From Actinocrinis puniceicyclus (lineage in GTDB: Bacteria > Actinomycetota > Actinomycetes > Streptomycetales > Catenulisporaceae): 43,126 bases of DNA. The notes beneath the pieces are model-generated. The model did not search any database, was not told the DNA's origin, and saw only the letters and a list, made by a program, of their open reading frames with translations. Made by a program: the position numbers and the translations under genes. This document shows, in pieces, positions 8,663-17,179 of the stretch; within the stretch, counting starts at the first letter, position 1, and every line of letters starts with the position of its first letter. The stretch is taken from contig NZ_JAGSXH010000049.1 of NCBI RefSeq assembly GCF_018283645.1, positions 1 through 43,126 on the forward strand. Reading direction: 5' to 3'.

Positions 8663-9387
8663 GCGGTCCTCCTGGATACGGCGGACGGCCCGGCAGGGGC
8701 CGGGAGAAGTAGCTCGCTCAGTTCGTCGCCGGCGCCGAACAGGACGCCGCGCCAACCGGCCCGGCGCGCCTGCTCGCACCGGCGCTCGTCGGCGTCGATC
8801 AGCACGCTGTCACCCGCGGAGCGCCCGGAGACCCGCACCGCCCAGGCGAACGCCTCCGTACCGAGCAGACCGGCCTGCGGGCCGGGGAAGACCGCCGTGG
8901 CGTCGAACAGCTCGGTTCGCGCCCGATGCAGCCAGTCCGGCAGGCCGGCGAGCGGACCCGGGACGAGCAGCCCTACGAAGGCACCGCGGCGGCGCAGCCG
9001 GCCCACTGCCTCGCGCCAGCCGTCGCAGGGCCGGCACACCGCGCGCCAGACCTCGGGGAAGCGGGACAGGTCGCAGACGATCGCGAACTGCTCCTCCAAC
9101 TCCCGCTCCACGGCCTGCGCCCAGTGCGGCCCGGCGTCCCACGCCGCGGCGGGGCAGGCCGCCGCCGGATCCGAGCCGCGGCCTGCCCCGGCCACCGCCG
9201 CGATCGCCTCGTTCAGCGCGTACGCGGGAACGTAGAGCCGGTCGGCCAGCTCCCGCATGAGCCGGGGCAGCGCAGGCGTCAGCACGCCCTCGAAGCCGCA
9301 CCAGACCGCGGTCGGCACCGCGGTCGGCACCGCGGACCGCGCGGCGTGCGGGAGTCGCGCGCCCGCACTCGCCTCGCCGGCTCTCAC
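8659..9387 (-). CDS. HAD-like protein lacking catalytic residues
   Basis: The 242-residue protein follows the HAD-IA pattern but has lost its active site. Motif I, normally FDxGGVLT, reads CGFEGVLT at residues 30-37 with no nucleophilic Asp. The motif III lysine region reads GLLGTEAF, and motif IV is degraded to LIDADERRCEQARRAG. It also carries an N-terminal tail of 20 or so residues and four cysteines in the middle. By analogy with other dead enzymes it may be a scaffold, chaperone or regulatory partner of the flanking AfsA or FAD enzyme; this is inference. It is joined to both neighbours by GTGA overlaps and has no stop or frameshift, so it appears to be maintained. The start is GTG. Confidence 0.65.
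   Translation of the reverse strand: MRAGEASAGARLPHAARSAVPTAVPTAVWCGFEGVLTPALPRLMRELADRLYVPAYALNEAIAAVAGAGRGSDPAAACPAAAWDAGPHWAQAVERELEEQFAIVCDLSRFPEVWRAVCRPCDGWREAVGRLRRRGAFVGLLVPGPLAGLPDWLHRARTELFDATAVFPGPQAGLLGTEAFAWAVRVSGRSAGDSVLIDADERRCEQARRAGWRGVLFGAGDELSELLLPAPAGPSAVSRRTA
8668..8673 (-). promoter_or_regulatory. Ribosome binding site of the AfsA gene
   Basis: A perfect AGGAGG on the minus strand lies 5 nt before the GTG at 8662, inside the end of the upstream coding region. It decides the start of the AfsA-family gene. Confidence 0.85.
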
Positions 9388-11006
9388 TTCGCCGTCCCGA
9401 GCACGCCGGCGGGTGCCAGCAGATCCTGCAGCGCGGCGTATATCGGCTCCGGGGCGTGCGCCTCAGCGACGGCGCTGATGTGCCCGTCCGGCCGCACCAG
9501 GAGCGCGGCCGGCTTCGATCCCAGCAGATCGGCCAGCGCGGCCGTCGGATCCTGCGACCGTGCGGCGCCGTCCAGCTCGATCACCGGCAGATCCGCGGGC
9601 AGGTCGGCAAGCAGCCGCCGCCTGAGGGCGGACCACCGCGCGGGTTCGGCTCCGGCGCGCGAGAGCACCAGAGCCGGCATCAGCCCGTCGCCGCCCGCGG
9701 TGCCGGCCAGCCGGGCGAGATACGGCAGCCGCCCGCCGACCACCGCCTGCGGATAGCGCCACATGCGGCCGAACCGGGAGCCGCGCTGCGGGCCGTAGTA
9801 CAGGTCGGTCTGGCTGAACAGCGGCGCGAGCCCGCGCTGCAGCACGCCGGTCGCGGCCGCGCAGCGCACCAGCGCATCGCGCGCCGCCGCTTTGGCGGGC
9901 GTCCGGATCAGACCCCACCGGGTCTGCATCGAGGTGCTGGCGCTGACCTGCGCGACCGCCTCGCGCCGTTCCCGGTCGTAGCTGTCGAGCAACTGCGCGC
10001 GAAACCGGCCGAGCTGCACCCCGGCCAGTTTCCAGGCCAGGTTCACCGCGTCCTGTATCCCGGTGTTCATACCCTGCCCTCCGGCCGGGCTGAGCACGTG
10101 CGCCGCGTCGCCGACCAGGAAGACCCGGCCGGCCCGGAAACGGCCGGCCACCGCGCAGCGCACGGTGAACACGGCGGTCCACACCGGATCGCCGACCCGG
10201 CCGAAGGTCTCCGTGCGGCCGGTGCGCCGGTCGAGCGCGGCCTGGAACAGTTCCCGCACCGGCTTCTCGTCCGGGCCGATGTTGACCGCGAAGCGGAAGA
10301 CCCGGTCGCCGAGCGGGCCCACGCCCATCGCGCCGTTGCGGGAGTAGAAGTAGTGCAGTACTCGCTCGTCGAGGTCGCCGTCCACAGGGCAGTCGCCGAC
10401 CGCGAACGTCGCGTTGGGCGAGGTGACGTTGAACGGGACGCCGATCAGTTTGCGCACGGTGCTGTGCGCTCCGTCGGCGCCGACCAGCCACGGAACGCGC
10501 ACGGTCTCCTCGGCGCCGTCCAGGCGGCGCAGCACGGCCACCGCGCGGTCCGGCTCCTCGCGCACCGAGACCAGTTCGGTGTTCCACTCCACGGCGCCGC
10601 CGAGCGCGTGGAGCCGGGCGAGCAGGATCTGCTCGGTCTTCCACTGCGGCAGCATCAGGATATTGGTATAAGGCGTGTCGGCGAGCCGGGTCAGGTGCAC
10701 GGCGCCCAGCGGCCTTCCGTCCGAATAGAAGCGCACACCGTCGAGCAGGTGACCGGAGCCGGTCATCTCCTCGGCGATGCCGCTGCCGTGCACCAGCTCC
10801 AGGGTCCTGGGCCAGACGAGGATCGCCTTGGACGGGCGCCCCTGCACCTGTCCCGGGGCGCGGTCCACCACGCGTGGCTGCACTCCGCGGCGCAGCAGCT
10901 CGCACGCGAGCACGAGTCCCACCGGCCCGGCTCCGACGATCAGCACTGGGTCCGGCGTCGCGGGCCGGGCCGCGGCGCCGGTCCCGACAGAAGCGGGGAC
11001 AGTCAT
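9384..11006 (-). CDS. FAD-dependent aromatic monooxygenase (class A, PHBH-type)
   Basis: The 540-residue flavoprotein has the dinucleotide motif GAGPVG at 25-30, the DG motif in LVGADGAHSTVRKLIG around 178, and the GD motif VFLVGDAAHVLSPAGGQGMN from 296. The last 130 residues form a thioredoxin-like C-terminal domain, as in PgaE, OxyS, RebC and MhpA. These enzymes hydroxylate or epoxidise phenols and polyketide rings with NAD(P)H and oxygen. Its place between a KAS III and the AfsA gene suggests oxidation of the operon product or an intermediate. The ATG at 11006 overlaps the KAS III stop by ATGA; a long upstream in-frame extension has no homology and is rejected. Confidence 0.92.
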   Translation of the reverse strand: MTVPASVGTGAAARPATPDPVLIVGAGPVGLVLACELLRRGVQPRVVDRAPGQVQGRPSKAILVWPRTLELVHGSGIAEEMTGSGHLLDGVRFYSDGRPLGAVHLTRLADTPYTNILMLPQWKTEQILLARLHALGGAVEWNTELVSVREEPDRAVAVLRRLDGAEETVRVPWLVGADGAHSTVRKLIGVPFNVTSPNATFAVGDCPVDGDLDERVLHYFYSRNGAMGVGPLGDRVFRFAVNIGPDEKPVRELFQAALDRRTGRTETFGRVGDPVWTAVFTVRCAVAGRFRAGRVFLVGDAAHVLSPAGGQGMNTGIQDAVNLAWKLAGVQLGRFRAQLLDSYDRERREAVAQVSASTSMQTRWGLIRTPAKAAARDALVRCAAATGVLQRGLAPLFSQTDLYYGPQRGSRFGRMWRYPQAVVGGRLPYLARLAGTAGGDGLMPALVLSRAGAEPARWSALRRRLLADLPADLPVIELDGAARSQDPTAALADLLGSKPAALLVRPDGHISAVAEAHAPEPIYAALQDLLAPAGVLGTAK

Positions 11007-11989
11007 AGTTGATACAGCAACCCTCCGTAGTACCAGCCCGAGCCCACCGCCGTGGACAACACCAGGTGGCCGGGCTTGAGCAGGCCGTTCGCGCGGAATT
11101 CGGACAGCGCGATGGGAATGGAGGCGCACCCGGTGTTGCCGCGCTGCGCGAAGTTGGTCAGGAACCGCCCGGGCGGCAGGCCGATCCGGTCGAGCACCTG
11201 GGAATGAATCGCGTTGTTGCCGGGGTGCGGGATGAGCCAGTCGATCTCGTCCACGTCCAGCCCCTGCGCGCCGAGCAGGGTCTCGGCGGCGTACACGCTG
11301 GATCGCACGGCCAGTTCGATCAGCTCCGGTTTGGGTCGCAGCCACCCGTCGCGCGCGGCCACGGTGTCCGCCTGCGCCGCGTCGTGATGCAGCACTGACA
11401 GCAGCAGTCCGGGCTGGCCCTCCTCGACGCGCTCCAGCACCACGGCGCCGGCCGCGTCGCCGAAGACGAGCTGGCCGCGGGTGCCGGGCCGGGCCCGGTG
11501 GGAGAAGCGGTCGGCCGCGATGACCAGGGCGCGGCGCCATGCGCGGCCCGCGGCGAGCATCGAGGCGGCCACCTGCACCGCGTGCACGAATCCGGTGCAG
11601 GCTCCGCACAGGTCGAAAGCCAGTGCCTGCGGCGCGTCGATCAGCGCGGCGACCTGCGGGGCCAGTTCCGGGATCCACTGGCGCTCGGTCCAGTTGGCCA
11701 GGATCAGCAGGTCGATCTGCGCGGGGGCGCAGCCGGCGTCGTCCAGCGCGGCTCGGCCGGCCTGCTGCGCCATGTACTCGAGCGGCTCGTCCTGCGCGGC
11801 GCGGTGCAGGCCGCGCACGCCGAGTTGCGCGACGTCCTCGGCCGAGTAGGAGCGGGCGCCGAGAGCGACGCCGTGCACCTGATCGCGGCGCTCGCGCGGA
11901 TAGTAGTGGCCGGTTCCGGCGAAGCGCAGGCCGGTCCCGCGCCAGCTCGCCACCTTGCCGGCGAGCGGGTTGTGTGGTTGTGGGGACAT
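11003..11989 (-). CDS. 3-oxoacyl-ACP synthase III (FabH-like)
   Basis: This 328-residue KAS III has an intact catalytic triad: Cys131 in DLCGACTGF, His255 in WLIPHPGNN and Asn285 in RGNTGCAS. FabH-type enzymes start chains by condensing an acyl-CoA with malonyl-ACP; related HMGS-like and ChsB-like members make other C-C bonds. Here it is the natural partner of the FabF-type KS two genes upstream, giving initiation plus elongation. The ATG at 11989 is preceded by AGGAAGG. It lies 28 bp after the CoA-transferase and overlaps the monooxygenase. In contrast to the KAS III relative at 6549-7574, all condensing residues are kept. Confidence 0.9.
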   Translation of the reverse strand: MSPQPHNPLAGKVASWRGTGLRFAGTGHYYPRERRDQVHGVALGARSYSAEDVAQLGVRGLHRAAQDEPLEYMAQQAGRAALDDAGCAPAQIDLLILANWTERQWIPELAPQVAALIDAPQALAFDLCGACTGFVHAVQVAASMLAAGRAWRRALVIAADRFSHRARPGTRGQLVFGDAAGAVVLERVEEGQPGLLLSVLHHDAAQADTVAARDGWLRPKPELIELAVRSSVYAAETLLGAQGLDVDEIDWLIPHPGNNAIHSQVLDRIGLPPGRFLTNFAQRGNTGCASIPIALSEFRANGLLKPGHLVLSTAVGSGWYYGGLLYQL

Positions 11990-12017
11990 GGGCACCTTCC
12001 TCGTGGCCTGCCAGCGG

Positions 12018-13940
12018 TCAGCGGTAACGCCCGTCGGGGTCCAGTGACCGCAGGAGCCTGATCTCCTCCGCGGTGACCGGCTTCTCGGCCACCACGTCGG
12101 CGGCCCGCGGCGCCCAGCAGGTGGCGCTCGCCATGATCGTCTCGGCCTCCGCGGCCAGCGCCCGCGGTCCGGCATCGCCCTCGGGCTGCGGGGAGAGCCA
12201 GGTGGCCACCCGGAAACCGCCGTCCCGCCCGTCCCGGTGCATGCGGCCGTACTGGCTGACGACGGTCCGCACGCGCGTTCCCGGACTGGTGCGATAGGCG
12301 ACCCGTTCGACGTAGCGCCGCGGCGAGGCGGGCGCGACGACGAGGCAATCGGCGGTGCTGGCGATGTCGTTCGCGCCGCCGGAGCCGGTCAGCCAGCCAC
12401 CGTCCCGCCCCATGCTGGTGTTCACCGCACCGGTCGGATCGATCTCCGCGGCCGCGAGCACGCCGAGGGCACGGGGATTGGCCGCGACCATGCCGCCGAG
12501 GATCTCGGTGATGCCGCTCAGCTGCTGGGCGCTGCGCGCGTGCCGCAGGCTGAACAGGAACATGTCCCCGTCCTGCGGGACGAAGCCGTACATGCCGAGC
12601 TCGGCGACGATCTTGACCTCGGTGCCGGCGCGCTGCAGCAGGCCGGCGGCCAGCCAGGCGGCCATGTGCGAGGAGCCGATCCCGGCCAGCAGCGTGTCGT
12701 AGCCGTCGGCGGCGACCAGATCGCAGATGGCCCGGGCCGCCAGCACGATCAGCTGTTCCTGGCGGCTGGGCGCCGGGGATTCGGGCTCGGTTATCGCGCG
12801 CTCCGCGTCGGTGGAGCGGTCCGCATCGGCGCGGTCCGCCTCAGCACGGGGCGGGAGCGCGGCAAGCGGCCCTGACGGCGGTACCGCCTCGGGCACGGCG
12901 CGTCTGACCGTGCGTCTGACCGCGTGCTTGAGCGCTTCGACGGACCTCGCCTCCGCGCTGAGCACCTCTTCCAGCTCGTCGAAGTGGGCGTCGATGTCGG
13001 GGGCGCCCGCCGCGCCGGGCAGGTCTTCGGCCTCTGCGACGAGCCGCGCGATGCGCGCCTGCCCGAGCTGGTCCAGATACCCTTGGTGCGAGCCCGCCGC
13101 GGTCACCCACTGCCGGTACCAGCCGCGGCCGCCGTCCGGGCCGGCGCAGGCATCGACGATCTGCTCGATGAAGTCATAGTCGTCCAGATAGCCGCGCACC
13201 GCGGCGACTCCGCCGGTGCGCAGCGCCTGCGGGTGGGCGCCGAGCCGGGCCTCGCACACTCCCAGCGTCCGCTGTCCCGGGATGACGACCCGGTCCGAGA
13301 ACGAGCGCATGCGCTCCCGGCTCACCATCCGTTCCACCGTCGCGATCACTCCGCGCCTGGCGGCGTACGCGGCCCAGCCGCCTTCCCCGAACGGGGCCGC
13401 CAACGCGATGTTCCCGTCCTCGTCCGCGCACACCCCGTGCACCAGGGCGACGTCGGGCCTCAGCGCGGAGAGCAGCGCGAGCCGTCCGCCCGGCTCGGCC
13501 GGGTGCGCCAGCGCGACCAGGTCGGCGCCCTTGCCCTCGGCCAGGTCGGTGCCGAGCAGGGAGGAGGTGACCGCGTACGGCACGCCCTGGGCGCCCGCGA
13601 TCAGCCGCTGGGTGTAGGAGAGCAGCGACCAGGGCTCGGCGGCGAACGGACGGCCGCGGGCCAGGTCCCGGTAGAGCGGATTCGGCCGCGGCGTCGGGTA
13701 TACGTCCCCGAAGAAGCAGGCGATGACCTTGGCCGCCACGCCGGAGAGCGCGAGCGCGTGGGCGCTCGAATGCACCGCGGTGGTGCTCACGGTCAGCCGC
13801 CCGTCCCGGCCGAGCACCCGGCACAGCGCGTAGATCAGGGCGTTGGGACGGGAGGGCGTGGCGGCGAGGTGCACGTGGTCGCCGCGGTTCACCAGCCGGG
13901 CGACCAGTGCGTCGGGATCCGCGGCCAGCAGCGCGCTCAC
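12018..13940 (-). CDS. Fused class I CoA-transferase, A and B subunits in one chain
   Basis: The 640-residue protein joins an A-subunit-like half (about 1-330) to a B-subunit-like half (about 394-615). The linker at about 340-393 is rich in Arg, Asp, Glu, Ala and Pro and is of low complexity. The B half has a Glu in AELGMYGF (Glu447), the expected position of the catalytic residue, and the block GSGGANDIAS at 519-528, typical of GctB/IpdB. Such enzymes move CoA between carboxylic acids; the related IpdAB instead hydrolyses a cyclic beta-keto CoA thioester. It may activate a free acid for the KAS III or the ACAD pathway. GTG start overlaps the KS stop (GTGA). Confidence 0.85.
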   Translation of the reverse strand: MSALLAADPDALVARLVNRGDHVHLAATPSRPNALIYALCRVLGRDGRLTVSTTAVHSSAHALALSGVAAKVIACFFGDVYPTPRPNPLYRDLARGRPFAAEPWSLLSYTQRLIAGAQGVPYAVTSSLLGTDLAEGKGADLVALAHPAEPGGRLALLSALRPDVALVHGVCADEDGNIALAAPFGEGGWAAYAARRGVIATVERMVSRERMRSFSDRVVIPGQRTLGVCEARLGAHPQALRTGGVAAVRGYLDDYDFIEQIVDACAGPDGGRGWYRQWVTAAGSHQGYLDQLGQARIARLVAEAEDLPGAAGAPDIDAHFDELEEVLSAEARSVEALKHAVRRTVRRAVPEAVPPSGPLAALPPRAEADRADADRSTDAERAITEPESPAPSRQEQLIVLAARAICDLVAADGYDTLLAGIGSSHMAAWLAAGLLQRAGTEVKIVAELGMYGFVPQDGDMFLFSLRHARSAQQLSGITEILGGMVAANPRALGVLAAAEIDPTGAVNTSMGRDGGWLTGSGGANDIASTADCLVVAPASPRRYVERVAYRTSPGTRVRTVVSQYGRMHRDGRDGGFRVATWLSPQPEGDAGPRALAAEAETIMASATCWAPRAADVVAEKPVTAEEIRLLRSLDPDGRYR

Positions 13941-15226
13941 GACGCCGGCTCCAGGGCGACGACGGCCGTCTGGCTGCCGAAGGCGAACGAGAGCGAGACC
14001 GCGGTTTCGATGTCGGCGTCGCGCGGCCCCTCGAAGACGTGGTCGTGGTCGCACTCGGGATCGATCTCGGTGAGGTTCGCCGTGGGCGCGATCCGCCGGT
14101 GGTGGATCATCAGGCCGGTCGCCGCGACGTTGATGATCCCGGCCAGGCCGAAGGTGTGCCCGTAGATCGGCTTGTTCGAACTGATCGGCGGCAGCCGATC
14201 GGTGCTGCGGCCCGGGTACAGCGCGCGCAGGGCGCGGCTCTCGGCGATGTCGTTGTACCGCGTCGCGGTGCCGTGGGCGCAGAAGTAGTCGACGTCCTCG
14301 GCGACGCGGCCGTGGTCCGCGAGCAGCCGCCGGATCAGGGCCGCGGTGACCTCGCCGGTCAGGTCCATCGTGGTGGCGTGCGCGGCCTCGTTCATCGTGC
14401 GGGCACCCAGGAGCCGGGCGTAGCAGCGGGCTCCGCGCTCACGGGCGTGGGACTCGCGTTCCAGCACGATCACCATCGAGCCCTCTCCGAGCGCGAAGCC
14501 GTCGCGGTCGTGGCTGTAGGGGCGCACCGCGCGGTGCGGCTCGTCGCGTTCGGCCGACAGGACCCCGTCGCCCAGCGCGAGGTAGCAGCGGGCCACCTCG
14601 GGCGTGATCGGGAACTCGTGCCCGCCGATGAGCATCACGTCGGCCGTGCCGGATCGGATCTCGTTCAGCGCGAAGCCGATCGCCTGGTGCCCGCCCACGC
14701 AGGCGTTGCTCAGCGTCGAGACGGTGCCCCGCACGCCGAGGTGGATCGCCGAGAGCGTCGCCGGGCAGCCGGGCAGCCCGTGGAACATCGCGCGCACGTC
14801 GGCGAACGCCTCGTGCCCGCGGGCGCCGAGGGCGCCGCGCCACCAGTCGAGCGGTCCGCGTGAGGAGGACATGAGGATGCCGACACGCAGCGGGTCGAGC
14901 CGGCCGATCTCCAGTTTCGCGTCCCGCCACGCTTCCGCGGCGGCGGACATGGCGATGGTGATCTCGCGGGTGTACTTGGCCGCGTGCCGCGGATCGAGGC
15001 CGGGCAGGAACGGGCGGTGATCGAAGTCGTGGATCTGTGCGGCGGCGTGGACCGGAAGGCCCTGCGCCTCGGAGTCGAAGCGGGTGAGCGGGCCGACCGC
15101 CGAGCGGCCCTGCGAAACCCGGTCCCAAAAATCATCGACGGAGAAGCTCATCGGCATCATCGCGCCGATCCCCGTTATGACCACAGATTCTTTATCTATT
15201 GCCTGACTTTCCCGTGCGAATGACAC
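13937..15226 (-). CDS. Beta-ketoacyl synthase (FabF/KAS II-like)
   Basis: The 429-residue ketosynthase has a full active site: Cys176 in TLSNACVGGHQAIG, His318 in CAHGTATRYND and His357 in NKPIYGHTFGLAG. It elongates acyl chains with malonyl units. There is no chain-length-factor partner and no free-standing ACP gene in the window, so it must use an ACP from elsewhere. It is the first gene of the AfsA operon and the only one with its own upstream gap (215 bp). The GTG start at 15226 has a weak GGGGG site 5 nt upstream. A type II aromatic PKS role is unlikely because no chain-length factor, ketoreductase or cyclase set surrounds it. Confidence 0.92.
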   Translation of the reverse strand: MSFARESQAIDKESVVITGIGAMMPMSFSVDDFWDRVSQGRSAVGPLTRFDSEAQGLPVHAAAQIHDFDHRPFLPGLDPRHAAKYTREITIAMSAAAEAWRDAKLEIGRLDPLRVGILMSSSRGPLDWWRGALGARGHEAFADVRAMFHGLPGCPATLSAIHLGVRGTVSTLSNACVGGHQAIGFALNEIRSGTADVMLIGGHEFPITPEVARCYLALGDGVLSAERDEPHRAVRPYSHDRDGFALGEGSMVIVLERESHARERGARCYARLLGARTMNEAAHATTMDLTGEVTAALIRRLLADHGRVAEDVDYFCAHGTATRYNDIAESRALRALYPGRSTDRLPPISSNKPIYGHTFGLAGIINVAATGLMIHHRRIAPTANLTEIDPECDHDHVFEGPRDADIETAVSLSFAFGSQTAVVALEPAS

Positions 15227-15242
15227 ACTAACCCCCGAGGTT

Positions 15243-15272
15243 AGAATAGCGCCATTAACTCCAGGCGACCAA
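15243..15272 (-). promoter_or_regulatory. Possible promoter of the AfsA operon
   Basis: On the minus strand TTGGTC (15267-15272) and TATTCT (15243-15248) are separated by 18 nt, about 17 nt before the GTG of the ketosynthase. The surrounding DNA is locally AT-richer than its neighbours. The match to the sigma-70 consensus is only partial. Confidence 0.35.
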
Positions 15273-15299
15273 TCTATCCGGAATTATCGCTCCGTGATC

Positions 15300-15314
15300 A
15301 GTACCTCCGGTACT
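15300..15314. promoter_or_regulatory. Palindrome upstream of the ketosynthase operon
   Basis: AGTACC-TCC-GGTACT is a perfect 6-bp dyad with a 3-nt centre. It lies about 30 bp upstream of the possible -35 element, a plausible activator or repressor position. Nothing else was seen in the 215-bp gap. Confidence 0.35.
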
Positions 15315-15441
15315 CAGCTGCCGCCATCCCGCCCCGGCCGCGTCGCGAATACGCGTTGTCGCCTCGCTGATCCGCGACGCGGCCCGTCCGGCGGGTGGCC
15401 GGCTGAAAATGGTGAACGCTTTTCCTGCTACCGCGCCGGGC

Positions 15442-15906
15442 TCACTGCGTTCCGCGGCGGAATCCGGTGGCATCGATCGGCGCCCACCACAGCGCGGAGG
15501 TCGAGACGCCGTCGCCCAGGATCACCCCGCGCCCCTCGGCGATGCGCCCGTCCTGCCAGCGCAGCAGGTGCATGGCTGTCACGTCGAGCACGTCGTAGGG
15601 CGAGTCGCCGTCCTCGGGCGCGCCGGCCCGGCGCGCCCAGTTGGTGTTGACGTCGACGGAATATCCGTCGTCGGGGTTGACCGTGATCGTGATGTTCTCC
15701 GCGCGATAAGACCCGCCGGAGACTTTCGCGACGACGCCGAGGAACCCGAGGAAGGCGTCTATCCCCTCGTGCCATCCGGACTGGGCGTGATTCCCGGGAA
15801 TTTCGAACCGGACGTCCTCGTGCCAGTATTCCAGTATCTTCTCGCGGTCCCCGGTCGCGAGCGCGTCGAATGCTTCGCGGACTCGGACGACGGTCAGCTC
15901 GGGCAT
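15442..15906 (-). CDS. SnoaL/NTF2-like protein
   Basis: The 154-residue protein has the single-domain alpha+beta cone pattern of the NTF2-like superfamily: an N-terminal helix with FDALATGDREKILEYWHEDV, then strands with ENITITVNPDDGYSVDVNTN and a C-terminal strand WQDGRIAEGRGVI. SnoaL relatives in antibiotic clusters act as aldol cyclases or hydroxylation helpers, but the fold is used for many reactions and no catalytic residue can be assigned here. It starts 13 bp after the acyl-CoA dehydrogenase with an AGAGGAAG ribosome site and ends the upstream minus-strand run. Confidence 0.75.
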   Translation of the reverse strand: MPELTVVRVREAFDALATGDREKILEYWHEDVRFEIPGNHAQSGWHEGIDAFLGFLGVVAKVSGGSYRAENITITVNPDDGYSVDVNTNWARRAGAPEDGDSPYDVLDVTAMHLLRWQDGRIAEGRGVILGDGVSTSALWWAPIDATGFRRGTQ

Positions 15907-15919
15907 AACTTCCTCTTTT

Positions 15920-17146
15920 CTAGGGAAGTGGCGGGGGTGAATACGCGCGCAGCTCGCGCCGGGCGAGCGAGCGGCGGTGAACTTCGTCGGGTCCGTCGGC
16001 GAACCGCAGGCTGCGGGCGTGCGCCCAGAGCGCGGCCAGCGGGAAGTCCTGCGAGACCCCTGCGGCTCCGTGCGCCTGCACGGCCCGGTCCAGCACCCAC
16101 TCGGCCATGGCCGGCGCGACGATCTTGATGGCCTGGATCTCGGTGCGGGCGCCCCGGTTTCCGACGGTGTCCATGAGCCAGGCGGTCTTCAGGGTGAGCA
16201 GCCGGGCCTGCTCGATCCGCAGCCGGGATTCGGCGATCCATTCCTGCACCACGCCGTGCTCGGCCAGCGAGGAGCCGAAGGCGCTTCGGCTCAGCGCCCT
16301 GCGGCACATCAGCTCCAGGCCGCGCTCGGCCATCCCGATCAGCCGCATCGCGTGGTGGATCCGGCCGGGACCGAGCCGCGCCTGCGCCATCGCGAAGCCT
16401 TCGCCGGGGCCGCCGAGCAGGTTGCCGGCGGGCACCCGCGCGTCCCGGAAGAGGATCTCGGCGTGGCCGCCGTGCCCGGCGTGGTCGTAGCCGAACACGG
16501 TCAGGCCGCGGCGGATCTCGACGCCGGGCGTGTCGGCGGGCACCAGGAGCAGGCTGTGGCGGCGGTGCGGCTCGCCGTCCGGATCGGTCACGCCGAGCAC
16601 CACCAGCAGCCGGCACCAGGGGCTCAGCGCGCCGCTCGACCACCATTTGTGCCCGTTGACGACCCACGCGTCACCGTCGCGTTCGATCCGGGTGGCGATG
16701 TTGGCCGCGTCGCTGGAGGCGACCTCGGGTTCGGTCATGCAGAACGCGGACCTGATCTCGCCTTCCAGCAGCGGCGAGAGCCACTGCTCGCGCTGCGCCG
16801 CCGTACCGAACAGTTCCAGCAGTTCCATGTTGCCGGTGTCGGGCGCGGAACAGTTCAACGCCTCCGGAGCGAGGAAGGGGCTGCGACCGGTGATCTCGGC
16901 CAGCGGCGCGTACTGCAGGTTGGTCAGCCCGGCGCCGCGCGGGCTGTGCGGCAGGAACAGGTTCCACAGTCCGCGCCGGCGCGCTTCGGCCTTGAGCCGA
17001 TCGAGCACCGGCGGGCGGGCCCAGCGCTCGGACGGCGAGAGCGCCTGCTCGGCGGCCTGCGCCTCGGCCGGGTAGACGAACTCGTCCATGAACGCCAGCA
17101 GCTGCTCGCGCAACTGGCGCGTGCGCGCGTCGTACTCGAATTCCAT
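15920..17146 (-). CDS. Acyl-CoA dehydrogenase, ACAD10/11-like
   Basis: The 408-residue flavoprotein has the acyl-CoA dehydrogenase order: helical N-domain, [18 protein letters not shown] with the FAD-binding strand, and [12 protein letters not shown]. At the catalytic-base position it has FADGPDEVH (382-390) in place of the usual EGT, the mark of the ACAD10/ACAD11 and LvaC branch. Members of that branch work with an APH-type kinase that phosphorylates 4-hydroxyacyl-CoA; the dehydrogenase-fold protein then removes phosphate and shifts the product to a 2- or 3-enoyl/hydroxyacyl-CoA. The kinase is the adjacent upstream gene (33 bp), which supports this assignment. Confidence 0.9.
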   Translation of the reverse strand: MEFEYDARTRQLREQLLAFMDEFVYPAEAQAAEQALSPSERWARPPVLDRLKAEARRRGLWNLFLPHSPRGAGLTNLQYAPLAEITGRSPFLAPEALNCSAPDTGNMELLELFGTAAQREQWLSPLLEGEIRSAFCMTEPEVASSDAANIATRIERDGDAWVVNGHKWWSSGALSPWCRLLVVLGVTDPDGEPHRRHSLLLVPADTPGVEIRRGLTVFGYDHAGHGGHAEILFRDARVPAGNLLGGPGEGFAMAQARLGPGRIHHAMRLIGMAERGLELMCRRALSRSAFGSSLAEHGVVQEWIAESRLRIEQARLLTLKTAWLMDTVGNRGARTEIQAIKIVAPAMAEWVLDRAVQAHGAAGVSQDFPLAALWAHARSLRFADGPDEVHRRSLARRELRAYSPPPLP

Positions 17147-17179
17147 CGCTGCCCCCGGTTTCGTCGTGGATGCGGCGGA

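Noticed and set aside
13937-15226. Ketosynthase as the minimal type II aromatic PKS
   Set aside because: No chain-length factor, ACP, ketoreductase or aromatase/cyclase genes accompany it; the downstream AfsA gene points to another pathway.
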